The translations under genes were made by a program, and so were the position numbers. Below, piece after piece: positions 17,249-25,499 of a stretch of 33,465 bases of DNA (the stretch's first letter is position 1; every line of letters begins with the position of its first letter). Under the pieces are notes generated by a model. The model made no database searches and was not told the DNA's origin. It was given only the letters and a program-made list of their open reading frames with translations. The stretch is from Bacteroidota bacterium (GTDB lineage Bacteria; Bacteroidota; Rhodothermia; Rhodothermales; JAHQVL01), in assembly GCA_039111535.1 (NCBI GenBank), contig JBCCIM010000052.1:1-33465 (forward strand). Direction: 5' to 3'.

Positions 17249-17268
17249 CTTTAAAGTTATCTTTAAAG
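17249..17268 (+). promoter_or_regulatory. Pair of CTTTAAAG palindromes upstream of the anchor-B gene
   Basis: Two copies of the 8-base palindrome CTTTAAAG at 17249-17256 and 17261-17268 have centres 12 bases apart, 30 bases before the ATG. TATCTTTA at 17258-17265 resembles a TAnnTTTG promoter element. It may be a promoter with an overlapping regulator site. Confidence 0.35.
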
Positions 17269-17298
17269 TCTACAACTATTCTTAAATCCCGCTACACA

Positions 17299-19719
17299 AT
17301 GAAAAGACACATACCATTTTTTGTCTGTGTGATGGCTTTATCCCTGGTATCGTTCACCGCGAACGCCCAGAGCTATCGATCAGATGACACAGCCATGAAG
17401 CTTCAGGGCTTTGGTGGTGCTGCCGTAATAGGAGGCGGTGACGTAATTGTCGGCTCTGTAGGACAGACCTCAAAAACCGGTGAAGTTTACGTATTCCGTA
17501 ACATGGATGGAGAGTGGAAAGAGGCAGCACGGCTCATGGCTTCAGACGGATCTGACGACAACCGCTTCGGCCGTGCCATGGCAATGGACGACGAAACTCT
17601 CCTGATTGGTGCAACCGTACAGGATGCCAACAAAGGTGCTGTATACGTATTTGCAAAAGATGCGGATGGCAACTGGGTTGAGCAGTCCAAGATGGTGCCG
17701 GCTTCAGTGAAAGAAGGTGACAATTATGGCCGTACGCTCGCGCTTGCAGGCGACCTGGCTTATGCGGCTACCGTTGGCCTCGATGAAGGCATGGGTGCTG
17801 TATTCACCTTCCACAAGAACGCAGACGGGGAGTGGATGGAAAAAGAAATGATGCGTCCGGAAGGCATCGAGCAGGGAGACTACTTTGGTCTTTCTGTTTC
17901 TGCTGATGGCAACCGCGTCATTGTTGGTGCACCTGCGTACCAGCGTCAGGATGCTCCTGGTGCTGCTTACATTTATGAGTTTGACGCCGCTTCTGGCTCC
18001 TGGATGCAGAAAGCCAAGCTGGAAGATGCCGATCTCGACGGTCGTGCCGGCTTCGGTGCATACACCCATCTCTCAGGCAACTACGCGCTCGTTAGCGCTC
18101 CTGGTGCTGATCAGTTTGCTGGTAAAGTATACCTCTACGTATACAACGAAGCATCTGAAGAATGGGCACTCGAGCAAGAGCTGACAGCCTTTGACGCTTC
18201 TAGCCGCGCCGGCTATGGCAGCGCTATCCAGATGGATGGCACGTCACTCTGGATCGGTGCACCGTTTGCCTCACAGGGTTACGGTTCTATCTACGTGCAC
18301 GATTTTGATCCTGCAGCAATGAACTGGAGTGGCGTAAGCAAGGTATGGGCTGACAAGCCTAACCGCGGCAGCCAGTTCGGTGGTGTATTTGCTGTTGACG
18401 GAGACGTTGCAGTTGTTGGATCCCAGGGCATGGACAATGGCGAAGGTGGTGCTTACATCATGACGCGCAATGACATGGGCAAATGGGAAGAAGCCGGCGT
18501 TGTTTACAACGAACTCGTTGGCATGGACCCCGTAGTTGGCGCCAAAGTCGACTGTGAAGATGGCGACGCTTCTATCTTTGGATGTGAGAACGTTGACCTC
18601 TTGTCCTTCCTGCCGCTTAGCGATCTTGGTGGCGGACGTGGTGCAAACCTGAATGATATTTGGGGCTGGGAAGATCCTGAAACAGGAACAGAATACGCCC
18701 TCGTTGGCCGTGTAGACGGTACTTCTTTTGTTGACATCAGCGACCCGTATAATCCTGCGCTCGTAGGTAACCTCTGGTTGACTGAAGGTGCTACGCCGGC
18801 TTCATGGCGTGATGTTAAAGTCTACAAAGACCACGCATTCATCGTTTCTGATGGTGCAGGCGCACACGGCATGCAGATCTTCGATCTTGCACAGCTGCGT
18901 GATGTAGATGCTGCTGAAATGCCCGTTGAGTTTGAATCAACAGCCCATTACGATCAGATTGCCAGCGCGCACAACATCGTAATCAACGAAGAAACCGGGT
19001 TTGCTTACGCCGTAGGCAGCAGTTCTGGTGGCATCACCTGTGGTGGTGGCCTGCATATGATTAACATCCAGGATCCACTGAACCCAACCCACGCCGGTTG
19101 CTTTGCTGACGAAGCTACAGGCCGTGCCGGTACAGGCTACACGCATGACGCACAGTGCGTTGTGTACAAAGGCCCTGATACCGACCACCAGGGCAAAGAA
19201 ATTTGCTTCAACGCAAACGAAACCGCCCTCAGCATTGGTGACGTAACCGACAAAGAAAATACGGTAGCCCTGTCTAGCGCAGACTACCCGAACGTTGGCT
19301 ACTCACATCAGGGATGGTTGACAGAAGATCATAAATACTTCTACATGAATGACGAACTCGATGAGTTGCAGGGCAAAGTTAGCCAGACCCGTACGCTCAT
19401 CTGGGACGTTCAGGATCTCGACGATCCGCAGCTTGTGAAAGAGTTTATGCTCGACTCAGCTGCTTCAGATCACAACCTGTATATCCGTGGTAACCTGATG
19501 TACCAGTCAAACTACAATGCTGGTCTGCGTATCCTCGACATCACTGATATTGAGAATCCAGTAGAAGTAGGTCACTTCGATACCACACCATTTGGTGAAA
19601 ACGGTGCAGGATTTGACGGATCATGGAGTAACTACCCTTACTTCAAGAGCGGCATCATTGCTGTATCGAGCATTGGTCAGGGACTCTTCCTGGTTAAGAA
19701 AAGCGACGTCGATATCTAG
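17299..19719 (+). CDS. Secreted FG-GAP / choice-of-anchor B family protein
   Basis: An 806-residue exported protein. The signal peptide is MKRHIPFFVCVMALSLVSFTANAQ. Residues about 30-410 are integrin-type FG-GAP propeller blades, repeating patterns such as FGRAMAMDDETLLIGA followed by GAVYVF. From about residue 416 the choice-of-anchor B domain follows, with LVIVD-like repeats: SFVDISDPYNPALVGNLW, GLHMINIQDPLNPTHAGC, GLRILDITDIENPVEVGHF. Cysteine pairs (DCEDGDASIFGCEN) suggest disulfides. No type IX sorting tail or membrane anchor is seen at the C-terminus (GLFLVKKSDVDI), so the anchoring mode is unknown. It is the first of three consecutive propeller genes and ends in its own hairpin terminator. 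Function is unknown; a binding or adhesion role is only a guess. Confidence 0.9.
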   Translation: MKRHIPFFVCVMALSLVSFTANAQSYRSDDTAMKLQGFGGAAVIGGGDVIVGSVGQTSKTGEVYVFRNMDGEWKEAARLMASDGSDDNRFGRAMAMDDETLLIGATVQDANKGAVYVFAKDADGNWVEQSKMVPASVKEGDNYGRTLALAGDLAYAATVGLDEGMGAVFTFHKNADGEWMEKEMMRPEGIEQGDYFGLSVSADGNRVIVGAPAYQRQDAPGAAYIYEFDAASGSWMQKAKLEDADLDGRAGFGAYTHLSGNYALVSAPGADQFAGKVYLYVYNEASEEWALEQELTAFDASSRAGYGSAIQMDGTSLWIGAPFASQGYGSIYVHDFDPAAMNWSGVSKVWADKPNRGSQFGGVFAVDGDVAVVGSQGMDNGEGGAYIMTRNDMGKWEEAGVVYNELVGMDPVVGAKVDCEDGDASIFGCENVDLLSFLPLSDLGGGRGANLNDIWGWEDPETGTEYALVGRVDGTSFVDISDPYNPALVGNLWLTEGATPASWRDVKVYKDHAFIVSDGAGAHGMQIFDLAQLRDVDAAEMPVEFESTAHYDQIASAHNIVINEETGFAYAVGSSSGGITCGGGLHMINIQDPLNPTHAGCFADEATGRAGTGYTHDAQCVVYKGPDTDHQGKEICFNANETALSIGDVTDKENTVALSSADYPNVGYSHQGWLTEDHKYFYMNDELDELQGKVSQTRTLIWDVQDLDDPQLVKEFMLDSAASDHNLYIRGNLMYQSNYNAGLRILDITDIENPVEVGHFDTTPFGENGAGFDGSWSNYPYFKSGIIAVSSIGQGLFLVKKSDVDI

Positions 19720-19749
19720 TGTATTGATGTTACCTCTTTAGCTTTCAGG

Positions 19750-19787
19750 ATCCAGGCGGGCACATTTGGTTGCTCGCCTGGATTTTG
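19750..19787 (+). terminator. Terminator after the anchor-B gene
   Basis: ATCCAGGCG (19750-19758) pairs with CGCCTGGAT (19775-19783), with TTTT at the 3' edge and a second T-tract at 19791-19794. It lies 30 bases after the stop codon. The alternative upstream start of the next gene (19770) falls inside this hairpin, which speaks against that start. Confidence 0.75.
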
Positions 19788-19817
19788 ATCTTTTATAACT
19801 TGGCACAAAGAAGATCT

Positions 19818-21107
19818 ATGAAGCAATTCATCGTTGCCGGGTTTGCACTCGGCCTTCTCGTTTTTTCTGGTTGCAGTCAGTCGGGTGCGACAGTGCAGGC
19901 ATCTACGCCCGCGCCTGAAATGCAGCCTATGGCTGCCAGCGAAGCAGCGCCCGTTACGCCTGAAGCAACAGCCGTTGTTGCCCGAACAGGCGAATATGTT
20001 TACGTGTGCAACCAGACCAGCGCTTCCGTTTCCGTCATTGATGTTGAAACGCTTGAAGTAGTTGACACTGTAGAACTTTCAACTTTTGGCTTTGACAAAA
20101 ATGCCAAGCCCCATCATATCGCCGTTGAGGCTGATGGCGCGCACTGGTATGTATCGCTGATTGGTGCCAATCGCGTATTGAAATTCAACAACAAAAACGA
20201 GTTGGTTGGATCTTCTGAGTTTCAGGCGCCGGGTATGCTATCGCTACATCCAGATGAAGACCTGCTGTTTGTTGGGCGTTCCATGATGGCTGTTAATCCG
20301 CCAGAACGTATCGGCATGATTGAGCCGGCTACAATGGAGATCGAAGAAGTCGACGTATTCTTCCCACGCCCACATGCACTGATCGTTGACCCTCGCGGTG
20401 ACTTTGTGTATTCAGGCAGCCTTTCTGTTAACCAGTTTCTCAGCATGAATATCGATTCTGGTGAGATTAACCTGGAGCGCCTCGAAGGCAATACAACCCA
20501 TACTTTCGTGCAGTTTGCCGTCTCTCCTGATGGCAGCCGGATGGTTGTTGGCGGCCAAATGACTGGCCAGGTATTTATTTTTGATACGTCCAATCCGGAA
20601 GAAGTAGCACTGCTTGCGACGGTCAAAGTTAATGGCGCACCATGGCATCCAACCTTCACGCCGGATGGACGGTTTGTCTACTTTGGCAACAAAGGCACCG
20701 ATACGGTGACTGTACTTGACGTAGAAAAGCAGGAAGTTGCTACCGTGATTGAAGGCGAAGGCCTCTCGCAGCCCCACGGTATCGCCATTTCAAAAGATGG
20801 CAGCAAGGTATTTGTGTCCAATAATAACCTGCGCGGTGGATACAAAACGATGGACATGAGTGGCGGCAAAATGGACCATGGCAAGATGGACCACGGTGCA
20901 ATGAACCATGACGAGGAGGATGATAAAAAAGAAGGCGACATGGATCATGATAAAATGGACCATGGTAAAATGGGTCATGGCAAAAAAGAAGCTGCCAGTG
21001 AAGATGAAGTAGGTACCCTGGTTGTGATAGATACCGCCACAAATAAAGTGGTGAAAGTTATTGCGCTAGGTTTCTATCCTTCGGGTGTTGGGACCAACCT
21101 GCACTAA
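19818..21107 (+). CDS. YVTN-type beta-propeller lipoprotein with Met/His-rich loop
   Basis: A 429-residue predicted lipoprotein. The start at 19818 gives the signal MKQFIVAGFALGLLVFSGC with a good lipobox; the ATG at 19770 lies in the preceding terminator. The mature part has YVTN/40-residue propeller repeats: YVYVCNQTSASVSVIDVETLEVV, RFVYFGNKGTDTVTVLDVEK, GSKVFVSNNN, GTLVVIDTATNKVVKVI. Between the last two blades residues 345-391 form an insert rich in Met, His, Asp and Lys (MDHGKMDHG-type repeats) that could bind copper or another soft metal. The family often acts in surveillance or as a scaffold; some members have lactonase-like folds without known activity. A terminator follows. Confidence 0.88.
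   Translation: MKQFIVAGFALGLLVFSGCSQSGATVQASTPAPEMQPMAASEAAPVTPEATAVVARTGEYVYVCNQTSASVSVIDVETLEVVDTVELSTFGFDKNAKPHHIAVEADGAHWYVSLIGANRVLKFNNKNELVGSSEFQAPGMLSLHPDEDLLFVGRSMMAVNPPERIGMIEPATMEIEEVDVFFPRPHALIVDPRGDFVYSGSLSVNQFLSMNIDSGEINLERLEGNTTHTFVQFAVSPDGSRMVVGGQMTGQVFIFDTSNPEEVALLATVKVNGAPWHPTFTPDGRFVYFGNKGTDTVTVLDVEKQEVATVIEGEGLSQPHGIAISKDGSKVFVSNNNLRGGYKTMDMSGGKMDHGKMDHGAMNHDEEDDKKEGDMDHDKMDHGKMGHGKKEAASEDEVGTLVVIDTATNKVVKVIALGFYPSGVGTNLH
20850..20990 (+). repeat. Met/His-rich coding repeat (MDHGKM type)
   Basis: In-frame coding repeat for residues 345-391 of the propeller lipoprotein. Units of the type ATG-GAC-CAT-GGC-AAA recur seven or more times with variations and are interrupted by an acidic-basic stretch (DEEDDKKEGD). 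Copper-resistance proteins such as CopA/PcoA carry comparable Met/His repeats. Confidence 0.8.
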
Positions 21108-21157
21108 AGATTTAGCATCTTGCAATTTTCTTTTAGCCCGCGAGGCGTTAGATTTTG

Positions 21158-21190
21158 GGACCTGACCGTTAAACGTCAGGTCCTTCTTGT
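21158..21190 (+). terminator. Terminator after the YVTN lipoprotein gene
   Basis: GGACCTGAC (21158-21166) and GTCAGGTCC (21175-21183) form a perfect 9-bp stem with an 8-nt loop, followed by TTCTTGTTT. It lies 50 bases after the stop codon. Confidence 0.8.
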
Positions 21191-21249
21191 TTAAGCTGTA
21201 TTCGAATTCCTGGTTGCTTATGTTGGCCGGATCAAATTATAGACAGTCC

Positions 21250-23088
21250 ATGATGTACAGAATTGTAGGAAGCCTTGCGCTGCTCGTGTTTATGGCCGGT
21301 TGTGCGGCCGGCCCCAAGGCTACAACAACACCCAATAACGCGGATGCACCGGAGCTGCCGATGTTTCTTCGGCAAGTTGTCCCGTTTGACGTGCTGGATG
21401 CAGCAGGGAATCCGTATGATTTACCTTTCCTGGGCGGCCTGAATGTACCCCGTCCCCAGTTTGTTGATATAGACGGCGACGGCGACGATGACCTGTTTCT
21501 GCAGGAAGTCACCGGGCGTTTGATGTATTTCGAGCACATGCGCGAAAACGGCGAATCAAGCTATGTCTGGCGTTCCGACGATTTTGACGGTGTTAAAATT
21601 GGAGAGTGGAGCCGCTTCTTTGATATGGATGGTGATGGCGATTTTGATTTGCTTACCGAGCAGCCGTACAGCTATGTCAAGTATTACCGTAATGACGGCA
21701 CCGTTAACGAGCCGGCGTTCACAATGTTGACGGATACGCTGCTTACAGCGGAAGGCGAGCCTTTATTTGCTGATCGTCAGAATATCCCCAACCTTACCGA
21801 TATCGATTGTGATGGCCTTGTAGACCTGTTTATTGGTCGGGTAGAAGGGACCGTGATGCGGTACGAGGCGCTGGCGAAAGTGGAAGACGGTTTGCCGCGC
21901 TTTGATCTGGTCACTGAGCGTTTTGAGAATATCGAAATCATCGGGCAATTTGGCTCCATGCATGGTGCAAATACACTTGCCTTCTTTGATGTAGACAATG
22001 ATGGGGACCAGGACCTGTTTTGGGGGGATTTCTTTGAACCCAGTCTGCTGTTCATCGAAAACACGGGTACCTGCAGTTCGCCTGTTTTGCAAGGAGAACC
22101 CCTGGCATATCCAACACAGTCCCCGATGAGCACCAGTGGTTACAATGCGCCGGCGTTTTCTGATTTCGACGGTGACGGCGACAAAGACATGTTTGTTGGT
22201 GTACTTGGTGGTGCGTTTAACCCCAATCTGACCTCCGCAGATAATTTATACTATTTCGAGCGCGACGCACAGGACAATTACTCGCTGGAAACGCGTCGCT
22301 TTCTCTATGGCCTCGATGTAGGGCGAGAAAGCATTCCGGTGTTTGTTGACCTCGATGCAGATGGTGACAAGGATCTCGTGCTCTCCAATAAAATTGAGCC
22401 TGAAGACTTTGATCTCGGACGCAGCCTGTACTTCGAAAATCAGGGTACCGCAGAGGCGCCGCACTTTGCACTTGCCGACACGATGGATTTTGAGCCAGCC
22501 TATCACTACGCGCCGGCTTTTGCCGATCTGGATGCAGATGGCGACCTGGATGCATTGGTGGGTACATGGAGCAAAGGCATTGCCCTGTATACCAACAAAG
22601 GCACTGCAACCAATCCCAATCTGGTCCCTGAAAATACCAGTTACCTCAAACTCACGCGTGGTAGCAATAGTACACCCGCGTTGGTAGATATTGATGCTGA
22701 CGGAGATCTCGACCTCTTTGTCGGGGAGGCGTCCGGGACCATCAATTTCTACATGAACAACGGCGCCGTAGGCGCACCTAAGTTTGAGCTCGTATCAGAT
22801 GAGTACCTGGATATCGACGTAGGGCGCAGGAGTGCGCCGGCGTTTGTAGACCATGATGGCGATGGCGACTTTGACATGTTCATCGGTCGTGAAGGGTATG
22901 GAATGCACTACTACGAAAACCAGGGCACCCCGGAAATGCCCAACTTTGTGCTAGATGAGACATTCTCGCTGGCGCTCCCCTCCTTGTCTGCACCCGCGTT
23001 TGTCGACATTGATGCTGATGGTGATCTGGACTTTTTCTCAGGGGGTGATGGTGGTGGACTGTTCTTCTATGAACGCACACGCCAGTAA
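21250..23088 (+). CDS. FG-GAP/VCBS repeat lipoprotein with ten Asp-rich calcium-type motifs
   Basis: A 612-residue predicted lipoprotein. From the ATG at 21250 (or the next codon, 21253) the signal is MMYRIVGSLALLVFMAGC; the longer frame from 21187 puts an unusual 21-residue tail before it and overlaps the preceding hairpin region. The mature part contains ten copies of a D-x-D-x-D-G-D-x-D type loop (for example VDIDGDGDDDLF, FDVDNDGDQDLF, ADLDADGDLDAL, VDIDADGDLDFF). Each is followed by a strand and a YFEN-type turn, the FG-GAP/VCBS propeller repeat, and the loops should bind calcium. It is the last of three propeller genes and ends with a strong terminator. Function unknown; surface binding is plausible. 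Confidence 0.92.
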   Translation: MMYRIVGSLALLVFMAGCAAGPKATTTPNNADAPELPMFLRQVVPFDVLDAAGNPYDLPFLGGLNVPRPQFVDIDGDGDDDLFLQEVTGRLMYFEHMRENGESSYVWRSDDFDGVKIGEWSRFFDMDGDGDFDLLTEQPYSYVKYYRNDGTVNEPAFTMLTDTLLTAEGEPLFADRQNIPNLTDIDCDGLVDLFIGRVEGTVMRYEALAKVEDGLPRFDLVTERFENIEIIGQFGSMHGANTLAFFDVDNDGDQDLFWGDFFEPSLLFIENTGTCSSPVLQGEPLAYPTQSPMSTSGYNAPAFSDFDGDGDKDMFVGVLGGAFNPNLTSADNLYYFERDAQDNYSLETRRFLYGLDVGRESIPVFVDLDADGDKDLVLSNKIEPEDFDLGRSLYFENQGTAEAPHFALADTMDFEPAYHYAPAFADLDADGDLDALVGTWSKGIALYTNKGTATNPNLVPENTSYLKLTRGSNSTPALVDIDADGDLDLFVGEASGTINFYMNNGAVGAPKFELVSDEYLDIDVGRRSAPAFVDHDGDGDFDMFIGREGYGMHYYENQGTPEMPNFVLDETFSLALPSLSAPAFVDIDADGDLDFFSGGDGGGLFFYERTRQ

Positions 23089-23114
23089 GAGTCAGGTAAT
23101 TGTTTTTGATTCGA

Positions 23115-23149
23115 AGCCCGCGCAACAACGCTGTTGCGCGGGCTTTTTT
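23115..23149 (+). terminator. Strong intrinsic terminator after the VCBS lipoprotein gene
   Basis: A perfect 13-bp GC-rich stem (arms 23115-23127 and 23132-23144) closes a 4-nt loop and is followed by six T. It starts 27 bases after the stop codon. Confidence 0.95.
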
Positions 23150-23318
23150 GTTGAAAGGCGAGTATCGAAACACCACAGTCTTTACATGGATTTGCCGTGT
23201 TTGCACCGTTTGCATTCCCGATCATTTCTGGAGCTTTACGCTTCGCGCTTCCATCTATCCTCCCGGCTCGTTTGTAGCTGAAGCATTGTGTTGAACACCC
23301 CTGTTTGTGCCGTTGGAG

Positions 23319-24539
23319 ATGTTTGGATCAATCAAGGCAGCCTACGTGCCTGCCATTTTGCTCGTATTGTTCGTCTTTTGTGCCAGCCCCGTAAATACAG
23401 TAGCCTCTGATGTTGAGGTTTCGGGTGTGGACAGACGCCCGGGGTATGTGGTTGTCGATTTGGTGGTTAAGCGCCCACCTGGTGGCCAACAGCACGTGTT
23501 TACCGTGTCAGGCTTATACAATGCGCTGACTATTGCGCCCGGTGTCTCCATCACGAAGCTCAGTCAACAACTTGGGTATTGGGGGATAAAAACACAATTC
23601 CGCAATGGTGCGCGCGGCGCAACCCTCTTTTTCGAACAGTACGGGCGTGGCACCATAGCATTTGTCGACAGCCAGCCGCGCAGCAGCGGTACGCGCTATC
23701 AACTGCATCTCTACCTCGAGCAAGACCTGGATCTGGACGATTTTTACGGACGTGGTGTACAGCTCCTGGCTGCCGGCAAAGAAGCGGAGGCATTACATCA
23801 CTGGCATTTTGTTCTTTCCCGCTACGGATTACATCGGGAGACCGTCTACGAACTTGCTGAGTACCACTTCGCCCGCGGCAATTTTGAACGTGCGGAAGAA
23901 TTGTATGAGATAACGATCGATCTCGATGAGAGAACGTGGGTATACCCGGAGGCGCGTATCCGGTACGCAATAGCCGGCGATAAGCTGCCACAGGGATTAA
24001 GTACAAAGCACGGCATGTGTCTGGCTGATTATGTGCGCTATGGCAAAGGGGCGCAGGTTCTCAAGGCAGAGCAACTCTTGATGCAAGTCCGTAACCCTGT
24101 TAAAATGGACCCGGTAACCCCTATGACAAACCGGTCTATATTGCGCAAGATACAGCGAGGCCGGCAGGTGATAGTACATTTCTGGTCACCTGAATCCGAT
24201 GACGGTTGGACTAGCCTGGGCAAGCTGTTTGCGTTCTCCGTTCGGCATCGAGAAATCCCGATCTATGTTGTGGCAACCCGGGATGGTAACCAACTCCGAA
24301 TGCATGAGCGCCGGTTAACGAAACAATATGCTCCTTTTTGGCCATTGGAGGGCACGGGCAATGTGCAGTTTTTATACGATGAGGTAGGGCTTTTGCAGCA
24401 AACGTTATTTGGCGAAGGATCTGGTGCCACGAGGGCAATAGACACGCTTTTCCTGGAACGTGGTGCGGTACTGCGGCATGAGACGCGCGTTGAGGATTGG
24501 GAAGTGATCGGGCGGTTGCTACGCTGGAACAATGGATAA
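23319..24539 (+). CDS. Exported TPR-like / thioredoxin-fold protein lacking CXXC
   Basis: About 406 residues, not assigned to a named family. The start is taken as the ATG at 23319 (MFGSIKAAYVPAILLVLFVFC); a GTG at 23307 is an alternative. A signal peptide is followed by a beta-rich domain (DVEVSGVDRRPGYVVVDLVV). A helical repeat region of TPR type follows (about 145-215: YGRGVQLLAAGKEAEALHHW, LAEYHFARGNFERAEELYEI). The C-terminal domain (about 270-400) has the outline of a TlpA/AhpC-type thioredoxin fold: QVIVHFWSPESDDGWTSLGKL, where active members have WCGPC. The cysteines are absent here, so a redox role is unlikely. It follows the VCBS lipoprotein after a terminator. Confidence 0.75.
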   Translation: MFGSIKAAYVPAILLVLFVFCASPVNTVASDVEVSGVDRRPGYVVVDLVVKRPPGGQQHVFTVSGLYNALTIAPGVSITKLSQQLGYWGIKTQFRNGARGATLFFEQYGRGTIAFVDSQPRSSGTRYQLHLYLEQDLDLDDFYGRGVQLLAAGKEAEALHHWHFVLSRYGLHRETVYELAEYHFARGNFERAEELYEITIDLDERTWVYPEARIRYAIAGDKLPQGLSTKHGMCLADYVRYGKGAQVLKAEQLLMQVRNPVKMDPVTPMTNRSILRKIQRGRQVIVHFWSPESDDGWTSLGKLFAFSVRHREIPIYVVATRDGNQLRMHERRLTKQYAPFWPLEGTGNVQFLYDEVGLLQQTLFGEGSGATRAIDTLFLERGAVLRHETRVEDWEVIGRLLRWNNG

Positions 24540-24607
24540 GCCGGCAGCGTGCCCAGCTTTTACCACCAGGCTACAGTTTTGGAGCCGCATCCACGCAGGT
24601 GTAAAAG

Positions 24608-24967
24608 ATGGACGTAGTGAATTTGAAAGACAAACTTGCTCAGTTTGATGACCATTGGGCACCGAGGGTGATCGGCGAACTCAATGGACAGCATGTAAAG
24701 ATTGCAAAGGTGCAAGGCGAGTTTGTGTGGCACCACCACGAGGAGGAAGATGAGCTTTTTTATGTTATAAAAGGGCAAATGCAGCTGCTTTTTCGCGACC
24801 GGGAAGTAACACTGAATCCTGGTGAATTTTGCATTGTGCCCAGGGGGGTGGAGCATAAGCCGGTTGCCAAAGAAGAAGTTCACCTGCTACTTTTTGAGCC
24901 GGCGTCTACGCTGAATACAGGAAACGTGCAGTCTGATCGTACCCGCGATACATTGGAGCGCATCTAG
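24608..24967 (+). CDS. Cupin-domain protein
   Basis: A 119-residue single-domain cupin. The first cupin motif is FVWHHHEEEDELFYVIKG (residues 39-56), with H42-H44 and a glutamate as likely metal ligands. The second is PGEFCIVPRGVEHKP (71-85), with H83 as the fourth ligand. Such small cupins include isomerases, dioxygenase-like proteins and sugar or sensor proteins, and the sequence does not decide. No signal peptide, so cytosolic. It stands 68 bases after the preceding gene and converges on the VOC gene. Confidence 0.9.
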   Translation: MDVVNLKDKLAQFDDHWAPRVIGELNGQHVKIAKVQGEFVWHHHEEEDELFYVIKGQMQLLFRDREVTLNPGEFCIVPRGVEHKPVAKEEVHLLLFEPASTLNTGNVQSDRTRDTLERI

Positions 24968-24996
24968 CCGCTGCCTGTTGGTCTGCGAAGTAAAGA

Positions 24997-25371
24997 TCAC
25001 CCAGATACCGCATGAAGGGCCACGCGATTGCCTTCGCTATCTTCAAAGTGGGCTACGAATCCGTGCTCACCACCAAGTGCCATTTTGCCCTGCAATACCT
25101 TTCCACCATGCAGTGGTACACGCGTGAGTACGGCGTCGATATCCTTGACGGAAAAGTAAACGAGGGTGCCTTCGTGTGAAGGTGTATAATGGGTCGGCGC
25201 TAGCATCAGGCAGCCTGTTGCGCCGGACGCTTTGGGATCATTGGGAAACCAGGCCATCTGCATGCCTGGAAGCTCGTTGAGCTTGAGGTCAAATTCCAGT
25301 ACGGCTTCGTAAAAAGAAATGGCCCGGGGCATATCGGTTACGGGTATTTCAAACCAGTTGATGGGATTCAT
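24997..25371 (-). CDS. VOC-family (glyoxalase/bleomycin-resistance-like) protein
   Basis: A 124-residue protein of the vicinal-oxygen-chelate fold. From the ATG at 25371 the N-terminus is MNPINWFEIPVTDMPRAISF, the standard start of this family. The longer frame from 25545 runs through a terminator hairpin (25434-25470) and is rejected. The two beta-alpha-beta-beta-beta halves end with FSVKDIDAVLTRVPLHGG and GFVAHFEDSEGNRVALHA. Glutamate in FEIPV and the late FEDSEGN motif are typical. The subgroup resembles small VOC proteins without a known substrate. Confidence 0.9.
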   Translation of the reverse strand: MNPINWFEIPVTDMPRAISFYEAVLEFDLKLNELPGMQMAWFPNDPKASGATGCLMLAPTHYTPSHEGTLVYFSVKDIDAVLTRVPLHGGKVLQGKMALGGEHGFVAHFEDSEGNRVALHAVSG

Positions 25372-25433
25372 GATCAGGGGAGAGGTTGATGGACTCGATT
25401 GGTTGTTTAAATAAAATAACAACCCGTTGCTAT

Positions 25434-25470
25434 AAAAAAACCCGACAACCAGCTGGTTGTCGGGTTTTTT
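25434..25470 (-). terminator. Terminator, probably bidirectional in shape, after the 25500-26300 lipoprotein gene
   Basis: CCCGACAACC (25441-25450) and GGTTGTCGGG (25455-25464) are perfect inverted copies around AGCT, with A7 on one flank and T6 on the other. On the minus strand it lies 30 bases after the lipoprotein stop and ends in seven T. Confidence 0.93.
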
Positions 25471-25499
25471 GTTTTTATATAGCTGTGGGTCTATTGGTA

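Larger units (their letters stand above)
16731..17298. other. Intergenic gap, 568 bases
   Basis: Separates the divergent hemW and choice-of-anchor B genes. It holds the heptamer tandem repeat at 16926-16974 and a pair of CTTTAAAG elements at 17249-17268. No coding frame with family similarity and no RNA gene was recognised. Confidence 0.5.
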
